DNA of 5,995 nucleotides, taken from positions 1 through 5,995 of the forward strand of contig CABSMB010000094.1 in assembly GCA_902478705.1 (NCBI GenBank), read 5' to 3'. This document shows positions 1 to 5,143 of this stretch, one piece after another. The notes under the pieces are model-generated. The model did no database searches. It was not told the origin of the DNA and worked only from the letters and a program-made list of their open reading frames with translations. Made by a program: the position numbers and the translations under genes. Numbering within the stretch: position 1 is the first letter of the stretch; each line of letters begins with the position of its first letter. The DNA is from an uncultured Collinsella sp. (GTDB taxonomy: Bacteria > Actinomycetota > Coriobacteriia > Coriobacteriales > Coriobacteriaceae).

Positions 1-47
1 GAGATTCGCCTTAGTCTCGTGGGCTCGGAGATGTGTATAAGAGACAG
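1..47. other. Illumina Nextera i7 adapter left in the assembly
   Basis: This is synthetic library sequence, not genome. Bases 1-5 (GAGAT) match the end of the P7 arm, 6-13 (TCGCCTTA) match the Nextera i7 index N701 as written in the primer, 14-28 (GTCTCGTGGGCTCGG) are the Nextera read-2 adapter, and 29-47 (AGATGTGTATAAGAGACAG) are the 19-base Tn5 mosaic end. All parts are contiguous and in library order. Genomic sequence therefore starts at about base 48, and the window starts at an untrimmed contig end. The mosaic end should not be read as a natural transposon end. Confidence 0.98.
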
Positions 48-412
48 GCATTAAACTCAACGGGCTCATAGGCGCCGGCGGGGTAGTCGACGGCGGCGTG
101 CGTGCCTTTGAGGGCTTCGGCACTGGCAGAGATAAAGTGGCGGTAGACCTGCGAGGATACAACGGTGATGACCGAGCTCACGGCGGCACCAATTACTGAA
201 CCAGCGATACCGATCTTGGAAGCAAGCGCGACGCTCGTGGCGGCGGCTGCGGCGCCGGCGATGATCTGGGGAATGGAAATGTCGTCGAACAGGCCCTTTT
301 TGGGCGCGATGGCCATGGTCTGTCCGATGGAATGGTTCTCGTGCACGCCGTTGTTGAGCGCGGCCGGTGTCATGACGCGCGTGCGCGGCGCGTCGGTGTA
401 CTTGGTTGTCAT
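48..412 (-). CDS. Hypothetical Ala/Gly-rich membrane-associated protein, C-terminus missing
   Basis: I do not recognise a named family. The start at 412 is chosen because GGGAGGG (minus strand, 419-425) lies 6 nt upstream of that ATG; an in-frame ATG further upstream at 508 has no such site. The genomic part encodes about 122 residues. Residues 1-44 are polar (begins MTTKYTDAP, includes APKKGLFDD). Residues 47-90 are rich in Ala, Gly, Val, Ile and Ser (for example IIAGAAAAATSVALAS) and could form one or two membrane-inserting helices, with a lone Lys near residue 66. A mixed tail with acidic residues follows. No signal-peptidase site is evident and no catalytic motif is visible. The open frame continues through the adapter to a stop at 11-13, adding an artificial tail ending LLYTSPSPRD, so the true C-terminus is unknown. 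The gene is divergent from nadE. That it is a real gene is fairly secure from the ribosome binding site and composition; its function is unknown. Confidence 0.75.
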
Positions 413-418
413 ACGGGG

Positions 419-425
419 CCCTCCC
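419..425 (-). promoter_or_regulatory. Ribosome binding site that sets the start of the minus-strand gene
   Basis: The minus strand reads GGGAGGG here, 6 nt before the ATG at 412-410. This favours the 412 start over the ATG at 508 and over internal Met codons at residues 14 and 33. Confidence 0.75.
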
Positions 426-453
426 GGTGTAAATCTGCTTCGTTTCATGCAGC

Positions 454-527
454 CATCAGGGTACCCATCAGATGTGAATCGTACGTGACATTTAACAGAT
501 ACCATCAACTCATCAATTGCTCATCAA
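454..527. repeat. Cluster of five CATCA(A/G) repeats in the divergent intergenic region
   Basis: CATCAG occurs at 454-459 and 466-471, and CATCAA at 503-508, 511-516 and 522-527, all in one orientation. The last two lie in longer identical copies, CTCATCAA at 509-516 and 520-527, spaced 11 bp apart (about one helical turn). GGGTACCC, a perfect palindrome, sits at 459-466 between the first two copies. The cluster covers the start side of the minus-strand gene and lies upstream of the nadE -10 candidate, a sensible place for a regulator to bind. The repeats are plain in the sequence; the operator role is inference. Confidence 0.35.
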
Positions 528-561
528 GTTGGTGGGATGCGGTTACACCCGGCGGTTGAAC

Positions 562-567
562 TACAAT
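562..567 (+). promoter_or_regulatory. Candidate -10 box for nadE
   Basis: TACAAT matches the sigma-70 -10 consensus at 5 of 6 positions and would start transcription near 574, giving a leader of about 42 nt before the nadE ATG. No good -35 match lies 16-18 nt upstream, so the call rests on the -10 and its position. Confidence 0.35.
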
Positions 568-603
568 AGGGCTTGCTAATTGTTGTGAATGGCGTCTACG
601 CAC

Positions 604-608
604 GGGAG
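604..608 (+). promoter_or_regulatory. Ribosome binding site that sets the nadE start
   Basis: GGGAG ends 7 nt before the ATG at 616. An in-frame ATG at 589 would add nine residues (MASTHGSIL) but has no Shine-Dalgarno-like sequence in front of it, and the added residues would be encoded by the ribosome binding site itself. Confidence 0.75.
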
Positions 609-615
609 CATTCTT

Positions 616-2595
616 ATGAATCTTCACCTTTCTCAGTCTGATGGCTTTTTGCGTGTGGCGGCGGCGTCGCCGCAGATTCGCGTCGCCGATGTCGAGGGTA
701 ATGCCGAGGTTGCGCTGGTGGCTGTTCGCGATGCTGCCGAGCGCGGCGTTCGCGCGCTGGTGCTGCCCGAGCTTAACCTGACTGGTTATACCGCGGCCGA
801 TTTGTTCCATAACCGCACACTGCTGCATGCCTGCGAGACCGCACTGGCACATATTCTCGATGAAACTCGCGAGCTGCCGATTGTCTTTACCGTCGGTCTT
901 CCCGTTGCGGTTGCCGAGAATATCTACAACTGCGCCGCCGTGTGCTGCGCGGGCGAGCTTTTGGGCCTCACGGCCAAGAAGCACCTGCCCAATTATGGCG
1001 AGTTCTATGAGCGCCGTTGGTTTGCTCCGGCGCCTGCGGATCCCGTGTGGGTTGAATTTGCCGGTCAGGGTCCGGTCCCGCTGGGTTCGGGGCTTGTCTA
1101 CCGCTGCTGCGATGAGGACGCCGAGGATTTGGTGCTCGGTATTGAGGTCTGCGAGGACCTGTGGGTGCCGGCACCTCCTTCGACCGAGATGGCGCTTGCC
1201 GGTGCCACGGTGATTCTCAACCCCTCCGCTTCCGACGAGATCATCGGTAAGGCAGATTACCGACGCGGCCTCATATCCAACCAGAGCGCGCGCCTGTACT
1301 GCGCCTATGCCTATGCGGACGCGAGTGAGGGCGAGTCCACGACCGATATGGTCTTTGCGGGCGAGAACCTCGTCTATGAAAACGGATCTAAGCTCGCCGC
1401 CACGAAGCTCCTCACCTGCGATATGGCGGTGGCCGATGTCGATCTTGACCGCCTGGTTGCCGAGCGCCGTCGCTCGACGACGTGGACGCGCGCGGACGAT
1501 GCGCCGGAGGCCACGACCGTTGAGTTTTCGTTTGAGGGCGTGCTGGCAGACGAGCCTGTCCTGCGCGATGCGCTCGACATCGACCGTGTCTTCCCCCGCG
1601 CGCCCTTCGTGCCGGCCGACCACGGTGATCTGGCCGAGCGTTGCGAGACCATCCTCGACCTGCAGACCGCCGGCCTCAAGACCCGCCTTGCCCATACGGG
1701 TACCAAGGCTGCGGTGATCGGTCTTTCGGGCGGCCTGGACTCTACGCTGGCACTGCTTGTGACCGTGCGTGCCTTCGATGCGCTGGGGCTGCCGCGCACT
1801 GGTATCACAGCCGTGTCCATGCCTGGCTTCGGTACGACGCATCGCACCAAGTCCAATGCCGAGTCGCTTGCCCGCGACCTGGGCGTGAGCTTCCGCGAGA
1901 TTTCGATTCACGCGGCTGTGGAGCAGCACTTCAAAGACATTGAGCACGATCCGACCGTACAGGACGTGACCTACGAGAACAGCCAGGCTCGCGAGCGTAC
2001 GCAGATTCTGATGGATCTGGCCAACCAGGCTGGCGGTTTTGTCATCGGCACGGGCGACCTGTCGGAGCTGGCGCTCGGCTGGGCTACGTACAACGGTGAC
2101 CACATGAGCATGTACGCCGTCAACGCGAGCGTGCCCAAGACGCTTGTGCGCCATCTGGTGCGCTATGCGGCCGATGTCTTTGGCGGGCGCATTGCCGAGG
2201 TTTTGCTCGATATCCTCGATACGCCGGTATCTCCCGAGCTTCTGCCGCCCACGGGCGACGGCGAGATTGCGCAGAAGACCGAGGATTTGGTGGGCCCGTA
2301 CGAGCTGCACGACTACTTCCTCTACTACCTGCTGCGTTTTGGCTTTGAGCCGGGCAAGATCTACCGCATGGCGCTCAAGAGCTTCGAGGGCGTCTACGAC
2401 GCCAAGACCGTCTACACGTGGCTGCGTACGTTCTATCGTCGCTTCTTTGCCCAGCAGTTCAAGCGCAGCTGTCTGCCCGATGGTCCCAAGGTGGGCTCGG
2501 TGACGCTCAGCCCGCGTGGCGATTGGCGTATGCCGAGTGACGCCAGCTCGCGTCTGTGGCTCGCACAGATCGACGCGCTCAATCCAATTGACTAA
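616..2595 (+). CDS. nadE: Glutamine-dependent NAD+ synthetase
   Basis: Catalyses the last step of NAD+ synthesis in the cytoplasm: deamido-NAD+ + glutamine + ATP gives NAD+, glutamate, AMP and PPi (EC 6.3.5.1). The 659-residue product has the two-domain layout and length of the long, glutamine-using NadE type known from Mycobacterium tuberculosis. The N-terminal nitrilase-like glutaminase (about residues 10-290) carries the whole Glu-Lys-Cys triad: Glu52 in LPELNLTGY, Lys121 in AKKHLPNYGEFYE, and Cys179 in IEVCEDLW. The C-terminal ATP-pyrophosphatase domain (about 335-640) has the PP-loop SGGLDS at 371-376, GTGDLSE at 478-484 followed by LALGWATYNGD, and the late EDLVGPYELHDYF block. Ammonia would pass from the first domain to the second, as known for the family. 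The gene has its own candidate promoter and ends 68 nt before a strong terminator, so it looks monocistronic. No TTA, CTA or TCA codons are used, which suggests good expression. No disruption is seen. Confidence 0.97.
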   Translation: MNLHLSQSDGFLRVAAASPQIRVADVEGNAEVALVAVRDAAERGVRALVLPELNLTGYTAADLFHNRTLLHACETALAHILDETRELPIVFTVGLPVAVAENIYNCAAVCCAGELLGLTAKKHLPNYGEFYERRWFAPAPADPVWVEFAGQGPVPLGSGLVYRCCDEDAEDLVLGIEVCEDLWVPAPPSTEMALAGATVILNPSASDEIIGKADYRRGLISNQSARLYCAYAYADASEGESTTDMVFAGENLVYENGSKLAATKLLTCDMAVADVDLDRLVAERRRSTTWTRADDAPEATTVEFSFEGVLADEPVLRDALDIDRVFPRAPFVPADHGDLAERCETILDLQTAGLKTRLAHTGTKAAVIGLSGGLDSTLALLVTVRAFDALGLPRTGITAVSMPGFGTTHRTKSNAESLARDLGVSFREISIHAAVEQHFKDIEHDPTVQDVTYENSQARERTQILMDLANQAGGFVIGTGDLSELALGWATYNGDHMSMYAVNASVPKTLVRHLVRYAADVFGGRIAEVLLDILDTPVSPELLPPTGDGEIAQKTEDLVGPYELHDYFLYYLLRFGFEPGKIYRMALKSFEGVYDAKTVYTWLRTFYRRFFAQQFKRSCLPDGPKVGSVTLSPRGDWRMPSDASSRLWLAQIDALNPID

Positions 2596-2633
2596 GGTTG
2601 GCCAAATTGAACCAATGCGGGGGTTGCAAGCGT

Positions 2634-2639
2634 TACACT
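2634..2639 (+). promoter_or_regulatory. Candidate -10 box upstream of the aminotransferase
   Basis: TACACT in the gap after nadE would start transcription near 2646, giving a leader of about 68 nt for the aminotransferase. A TTGAAC at 2607-2612 is 21 nt upstream, too far for a standard -35, so the evidence is weak. If real, the hairpin at 2664-2689 lies inside the leader. Confidence 0.25.
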
Positions 2640-2663
2640 TTTGCAATCTGATGGCCCGTATCG

Positions 2664-2695
2664 CGCGGCGCTCTTGTCGGAGCGCCGCGTTTTTT
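2664..2695 (+). terminator. Intrinsic terminator after nadE
   Basis: A perfect 10-bp stem, CGCGGCGCTC (2664-2673) with GAGCGCCGCG (2680-2689), has a 6-nt loop and is followed directly by six T (2690-2695). This is a strong rho-independent terminator for nadE. It ends only 18 nt before the aminotransferase ATG, so that gene needs either read-through or a promoter upstream of the hairpin. Confidence 0.9.
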
Positions 2696-2713
2696 ATATC
2701 GAAAGGTGGCACC

Positions 2714-3877
2714 ATGCAGGCATCGCAGCGTCTCGACCGCTTTGGCGCGGAGGTCTTCGCCTCACTCAACAACAAGCTTCTCGCGCTGAAGGCTCAGGGC
2801 AAGACCATTTACAACATGAGCGTGGGCACGCCCGACTTTAAGCCGTACGACCACGTGGTCGAGGCGCTGACCCAGGCTGCACAGGACCCAGAGATGTGGA
2901 AGTATGCCCTGCGTGACCTGCCCGAACTCAAGCAGGCCGTGTGCGATTACTATGAGCGTCGCTTTGGCGTTTCGGGCATTACGCCGTCCATGGTGCAGTC
3001 GTGCAACGGCACACAGGAGGGCGTGGGTCATTTGGGCCTGGCTCTGCTTGATCCGGGTGACACTATTCTGGTTCCCGATCCGTGCTACCCGGTCTTCGAG
3101 GCGGGTGCCAAGATTGCCGACGCCAAGCTCGAGTACTATCCACTGGTTGCCGAGCACAATTACCTGCCCTATGTGGCAGGCATCGATCCCGAGGTCGCCG
3201 ACCGCGCCAAGTACATGATCGTGTCGCTGCCTGCCAACCCGGTTGGTTCGGTGGGCACGCCCGAGGTCTACGAGGAGATCATCGCCTTCGCCCGCGAGCA
3301 CGACCTGCTCATTGTCCATGACAACGCATACTCTGACATCGTGTTCGACGGTGAGCCGGGTGGCAGCTTCTTGCAGTATCCCGGCGCGCTCGAGGTGGGC
3401 GTTGAATTCTTCTCGCTCTCCAAGTCGTTTAACGTCACTGGTGCCCGTATTGGCTTTTTGGTCGGTCGCGAGGATGTGGTCTCTGCCTTTGCCAAGCTGC
3501 GCGGCCAGATCGACTTTGGCATGTTCTTCCCGATCCAGAAGGCCGCCATCGCTTGCCTTAATGGCCCGCGCGATGAGGTCGAGGCGCAGCGTCTGAAGTA
3601 CCAGGAGCGTCGCGATGCCCTGTGCGACGGTCTTGAGGGCCTGGGCTGGGAGCGACCCAACGCGCATGGCTCCATGTTTGTGTGGGCCAAGCTTCCCGGT
3701 GGTCGCACCGATTCGATGGCGTTTTGCGAGGAGCTCATGGAGAAGGCCGGCGTTGTGGTGACGCCGGGCGCGAGCTTTGGTCCTTCGGGCGAGGGACACG
3801 TGCGCATGGCACTGGTCCTGCCGCCCGACCAGATCGCTTTGGCTGTCGAGGCCATTCGCGAGGCGGGCCTGTATTAG
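2714..3877 (+). CDS. Class I/II PLP-dependent aminotransferase, LL-diaminopimelate aminotransferase-like
   Basis: A cytoplasmic fold-type I aminotransferase of 387 residues, full length for the family. The start at 2714 has AAAGG (2702-2706) 7 nt upstream; the frame is open further upstream, but that stretch overlaps nadE and the terminator. Visible family features are GTPDF (38-42) near the N-terminus, NGTQEG (98-103) where the cofactor phosphate is held, PDPCYP with Tyr125, ANP with Asn175, HDNAY with Asp203 (pairs with the pyridine nitrogen) and Tyr206, SLSKSFNVTGARIGF with Lys237 as the PLP Schiff-base lysine, and HVRMAL with Arg364 as the likely substrate carboxylate-binding arginine. 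The EVGVEFFSLSKSFN and DFGMFFPIQKAAI blocks resemble LL-diaminopimelate aminotransferases (lysine/peptidoglycan precursor route), but several positions differ, so another 2-oxo acid or amino acid pair is possible. The gene has one TCA codon (residue 17) and no TTA or CTA. The class is secure; the substrate is not. Confidence 0.93.
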   Translation: MQASQRLDRFGAEVFASLNNKLLALKAQGKTIYNMSVGTPDFKPYDHVVEALTQAAQDPEMWKYALRDLPELKQAVCDYYERRFGVSGITPSMVQSCNGTQEGVGHLGLALLDPGDTILVPDPCYPVFEAGAKIADAKLEYYPLVAEHNYLPYVAGIDPEVADRAKYMIVSLPANPVGSVGTPEVYEEIIAFAREHDLLIVHDNAYSDIVFDGEPGGSFLQYPGALEVGVEFFSLSKSFNVTGARIGFLVGREDVVSAFAKLRGQIDFGMFFPIQKAAIACLNGPRDEVEAQRLKYQERRDALCDGLEGLGWERPNAHGSMFVWAKLPGGRTDSMAFCEELMEKAGVVVTPGASFGPSGEGHVRMALVLPPDQIALAVEAIREAGLY

Positions 3878-3880
3878 AGG

Positions 3881-3902
3881 GCTATTTCGGCTCGTCAATA
3901 GC
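3881..3902 (+). terminator. Weak hairpin just after the aminotransferase stop
   Basis: GCTATT (3881-3886) pairs with AATAGC (3897-3902) across a 10-nt loop, starting 3 nt after the stop codon. The stem is short and A/T-rich with no T-run after it, so it is a poor terminator. It may only be a 3'-end structure. Confidence 0.2.
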
Positions 3903-3907
3903 TCGAA

Positions 3908-3953
3908 ACCGATTTCGTGCAGTTATTTTACGAATTCTGCAAACAATTTCGGT
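3908..3953. promoter_or_regulatory. Nested inverted repeats upstream of ldh, possible operator
   Basis: In a visibly A/T-rich stretch, ACCGA (3908-3912) and TGCAG (3918-3922) are mirrored by CTGCA (3937-3941) and TCGGT (3949-3953). A second dyad, TTCGT (3914-3918) with ACGAA (3930-3934), is nested inside. The block ends about 30 bp before the candidate -10 at 3984, so a bound protein could act on ldh. No match to a Rex-type site (TTGTGA...TCACAA) is seen. The arms are short, so this is tentative. Confidence 0.25.
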
Positions 3954-3983
3954 AAACGGTCGATTTTTGGCTGCGAATAGGAG

Positions 3984-3989
3984 CATAAT
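3984..3989 (+). promoter_or_regulatory. Candidate -10 box for ldh
   Basis: CATAAT matches the -10 consensus at 5 of 6 positions, with a weak -35-like TCGATT at 3960-3965 (18-nt spacer, 3 of 6 positions). Transcription would start near 3996 and give a leader of about 83 nt that contains the hairpin at 4021-4053. Confidence 0.35.
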
Positions 3990-4020
3990 CAAAGTCCCGA
4001 TTGGATGTATTGGGATTACG

Positions 4021-4053
4021 GCAAGCCGCTCGGGTCGTTCCCGGGCGGCTTGT
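4021..4053 (+). terminator. GC-rich hairpin before ldh: terminator of the aminotransferase or ldh leader structure
   Basis: AAGCCGCTCGGG (4023-4034) pairs with CCCGGGCGGCTT (4040-4051) with one G-T wobble and a 5-nt loop. C4022-G4052 and G4021-T4053 extend it to 14 pairs. The run after it (GTTTGTGG) is only weakly T-rich. It is the first strong hairpin after the aminotransferase (144 nt beyond its stop), yet it sits 15 nt before the ldh ribosome binding site and downstream of the candidate ldh promoter. It could therefore end the upstream transcript, or attenuate or stabilise ldh mRNA. The stem is certain; its role is not. Confidence 0.5.
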
Positions 4054-4067
4054 TTGTGGAGTGAGAT

Positions 4068-4072
4068 GGGAG
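4068..4072 (+). promoter_or_regulatory. Ribosome binding site that sets the ldh start
   Basis: GGGAG ends 6 nt before the ATG at 4079. The frame is open upstream to an ATG at 4001, but that would run coding sequence through the hairpin and add 26 residues before the NAD-binding fold, unlike the family. Confidence 0.8.
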
Positions 4073-4078
4073 TTTCTA

Positions 4079-5029
4079 ATGGTTAACGAGAAGAAGGTCG
4101 CTATTGTCGGCTGCGGTTTCGTCGGTTCGTCTTCGGCGTTCGCGCTGATGCAGAGCGGTCTGTTCTCCGAGATGGTCCTCATCGACGTGGACAAGAACCG
4201 CGCCGAGGGTGAGGCCCTGGATATCGCGCACGGCATGACGTTTGCCGAGCCGATGAAGATCTATGCCGGCGATTATTCCGATGTCGCCGACGCCGCCATG
4301 ATTGTCGTCACCGCTGGCGCTGCCCAGAAGCCCGGTGAGACCCGCCTGGACCTGGTCAACAAGAACGTCAACATCTTTAAGTCCATTATCCCCGAGATTA
4401 AGAAGTCTGGCTTCGACGGCATTCTGCTCATCGTCTCCAACCCGGTCGATGTTCTGACCTACGCCGCCATCAAGATGTCCGGCCTGCCCGAGGGCCATGT
4501 CATCGGTTCCGGCACCGTGCTCGACACCGGCCGTCTGCGGCAGATGCTTGGTGCCCACGTCGAGGTTGACCCGCGCGACGTTCAGGCCTATGTCATGGGT
4601 GAGCACGGCGACTCCGAGTTTGTCGCTTGGTCCAGCGCTCAGGTTGCCGGCGTGCCGCTGAACACCTTCTGCGAGCTTCACGGCCACCTGGAGCACGAAG
4701 CCGCCGAGAAGCGTATCGCCGAGGACGTCAAGAACTCCGCCTACACCATCATTGAGAAGAAGCACGCCACCTACTATGGCGTCGCCATGGCCGTCAAGCG
4801 TATCTGCACCGCCGTCATGCGCGATGAGCAGACCGTTCTGCCCGTCTCCTCGCTCATGGTGGGCGAGTATGGCCTGTCCGATCTTGCCATCTCCATGCCG
4901 ACCGTCGTTGGTCGCGACGGCGTCGTCTGCCGCGTCCCCGTGCCGCTGGACGATGACGAGCAGCATGAGCTCACCGCCTCTGCCAAGGCCCTCAAGGACA
5001 TCATCGACAGCGTTGACTTCTCCTGCTAA
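4079..5029 (+). CDS. ldh: L-lactate dehydrogenase
   Basis: Reduces pyruvate to L-lactate with NADH in the cytoplasm (EC 1.1.1.27), regenerating NAD+ during fermentation. The 316-residue length is standard. The Rossmann fold begins at once with VAIVGCGFVG (glycine motif 11-16), and Asp36 ends beta-2 (LIDVD), where it binds the NAD ribose. The substrate loop reads AQKPGETR: Gln83 is the residue that marks lactate rather than malate dehydrogenase (Arg there), and Arg89 is the mobile-loop catalytic arginine. Asn121 (SNPVD), Asp149 and Arg152 (LDTGRLR), and His176 (GEHGDSE) complete the catalytic and substrate-binding set; Thr231 lies in ATYYG. Arg154 matches the arginine that binds fructose 1,6-bisphosphate in Bacillus-type enzymes, but the partner histidine is Gln169 here, so allosteric control may differ. 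A strong terminator follows 33 nt after the stop. No TTA, CTA or TCA codons occur, consistent with high expression. Malate dehydrogenase is unlikely because of Gln83. Confidence 0.96.
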   Translation: MVNEKKVAIVGCGFVGSSSAFALMQSGLFSEMVLIDVDKNRAEGEALDIAHGMTFAEPMKIYAGDYSDVADAAMIVVTAGAAQKPGETRLDLVNKNVNIFKSIIPEIKKSGFDGILLIVSNPVDVLTYAAIKMSGLPEGHVIGSGTVLDTGRLRQMLGAHVEVDPRDVQAYVMGEHGDSEFVAWSSAQVAGVPLNTFCELHGHLEHEAAEKRIAEDVKNSAYTIIEKKHATYYGVAMAVKRICTAVMRDEQTVLPVSSLMVGEYGLSDLAISMPTVVGRDGVVCRVPVPLDDDEQHELTASAKALKDIIDSVDFSC

Positions 5030-5062
5030 ATCAAGCTCGCTAGAGCGAAAAGCTACAATGAA

Positions 5063-5096
5063 GGCGTCCGGGTCCACACGGCCCGGGCGCCTTTTT
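5063..5096 (+). terminator. Intrinsic terminator after ldh
   Basis: GGCGTCCGGGTC (5063-5074) pairs with GGCCCGGGCGCC (5080-5091) as a 12-bp stem with two G-T wobbles and a 5-nt loop, followed by TTTTT (5092-5096). This is a strong rho-independent terminator placed 33 nt after the ldh stop. A CTACAAT at 5053-5059, identical to the heptamer at the nadE -10 candidate, lies directly before the stem. Confidence 0.92.
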
Positions 5097-5125
5097 GGTG
5101 CAAAGTCACCTGACCCCAATGCACC
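5097..5125. repeat. Inverted repeat between the ldh terminator and the next gene
   Basis: GGTGCA (5097-5102) is mirrored exactly by TGCACC (5120-5125) with a 17-nt spacer. It begins right after the terminator T-run and ends 18 nt before the next ATG. It could be an operator or a weak leader hairpin; chance is also possible for 6-base arms. Confidence 0.25.
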
Positions 5126-5143
5126 ATAGTTGATGGGAGGGCC

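Noticed and set aside
29..47. Tn5 mosaic end read as a natural transposon terminus
   Set aside because: It is joined to the Nextera read-2 adapter and an i7 index in library order, so it is synthetic.
165..488. Plus-strand open frame opposite the small hypothetical gene
   Set aside because: It is the reverse of the minus-strand gene, which has a clear ribosome binding site and a coherent hydrophobic segment; the plus frame has neither.
505..2775. A 756-codon antisense open frame across all of nadE
   Set aside because: It is in exact codon register with nadE and stays open because nadE never uses TTA, CTA or TCA. The translation is Arg/His/Gly-rich low-quality sequence with no recognisable motif, while nadE has a full set of catalytic residues.
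2762..3898. A 378-codon antisense open frame across the aminotransferase
   Set aside because: The same codon-bias effect explains it; it ends precisely at the single TCA codon of the aminotransferase (2762-2764).
3878..4078. A small gene, small RNA or riboswitch in the gap before ldh
   Set aside because: No open frame with a ribosome binding site is seen apart from the upstream extension of ldh, and no known riboswitch core is recognised. Only the hairpin, the dyads and the -10 candidate are supportable.
4076..5119. A 347-codon antisense open frame across ldh
   Set aside because: It is in register with ldh and open only because ldh lacks TTA, CTA and TCA codons; no protein family features are seen.
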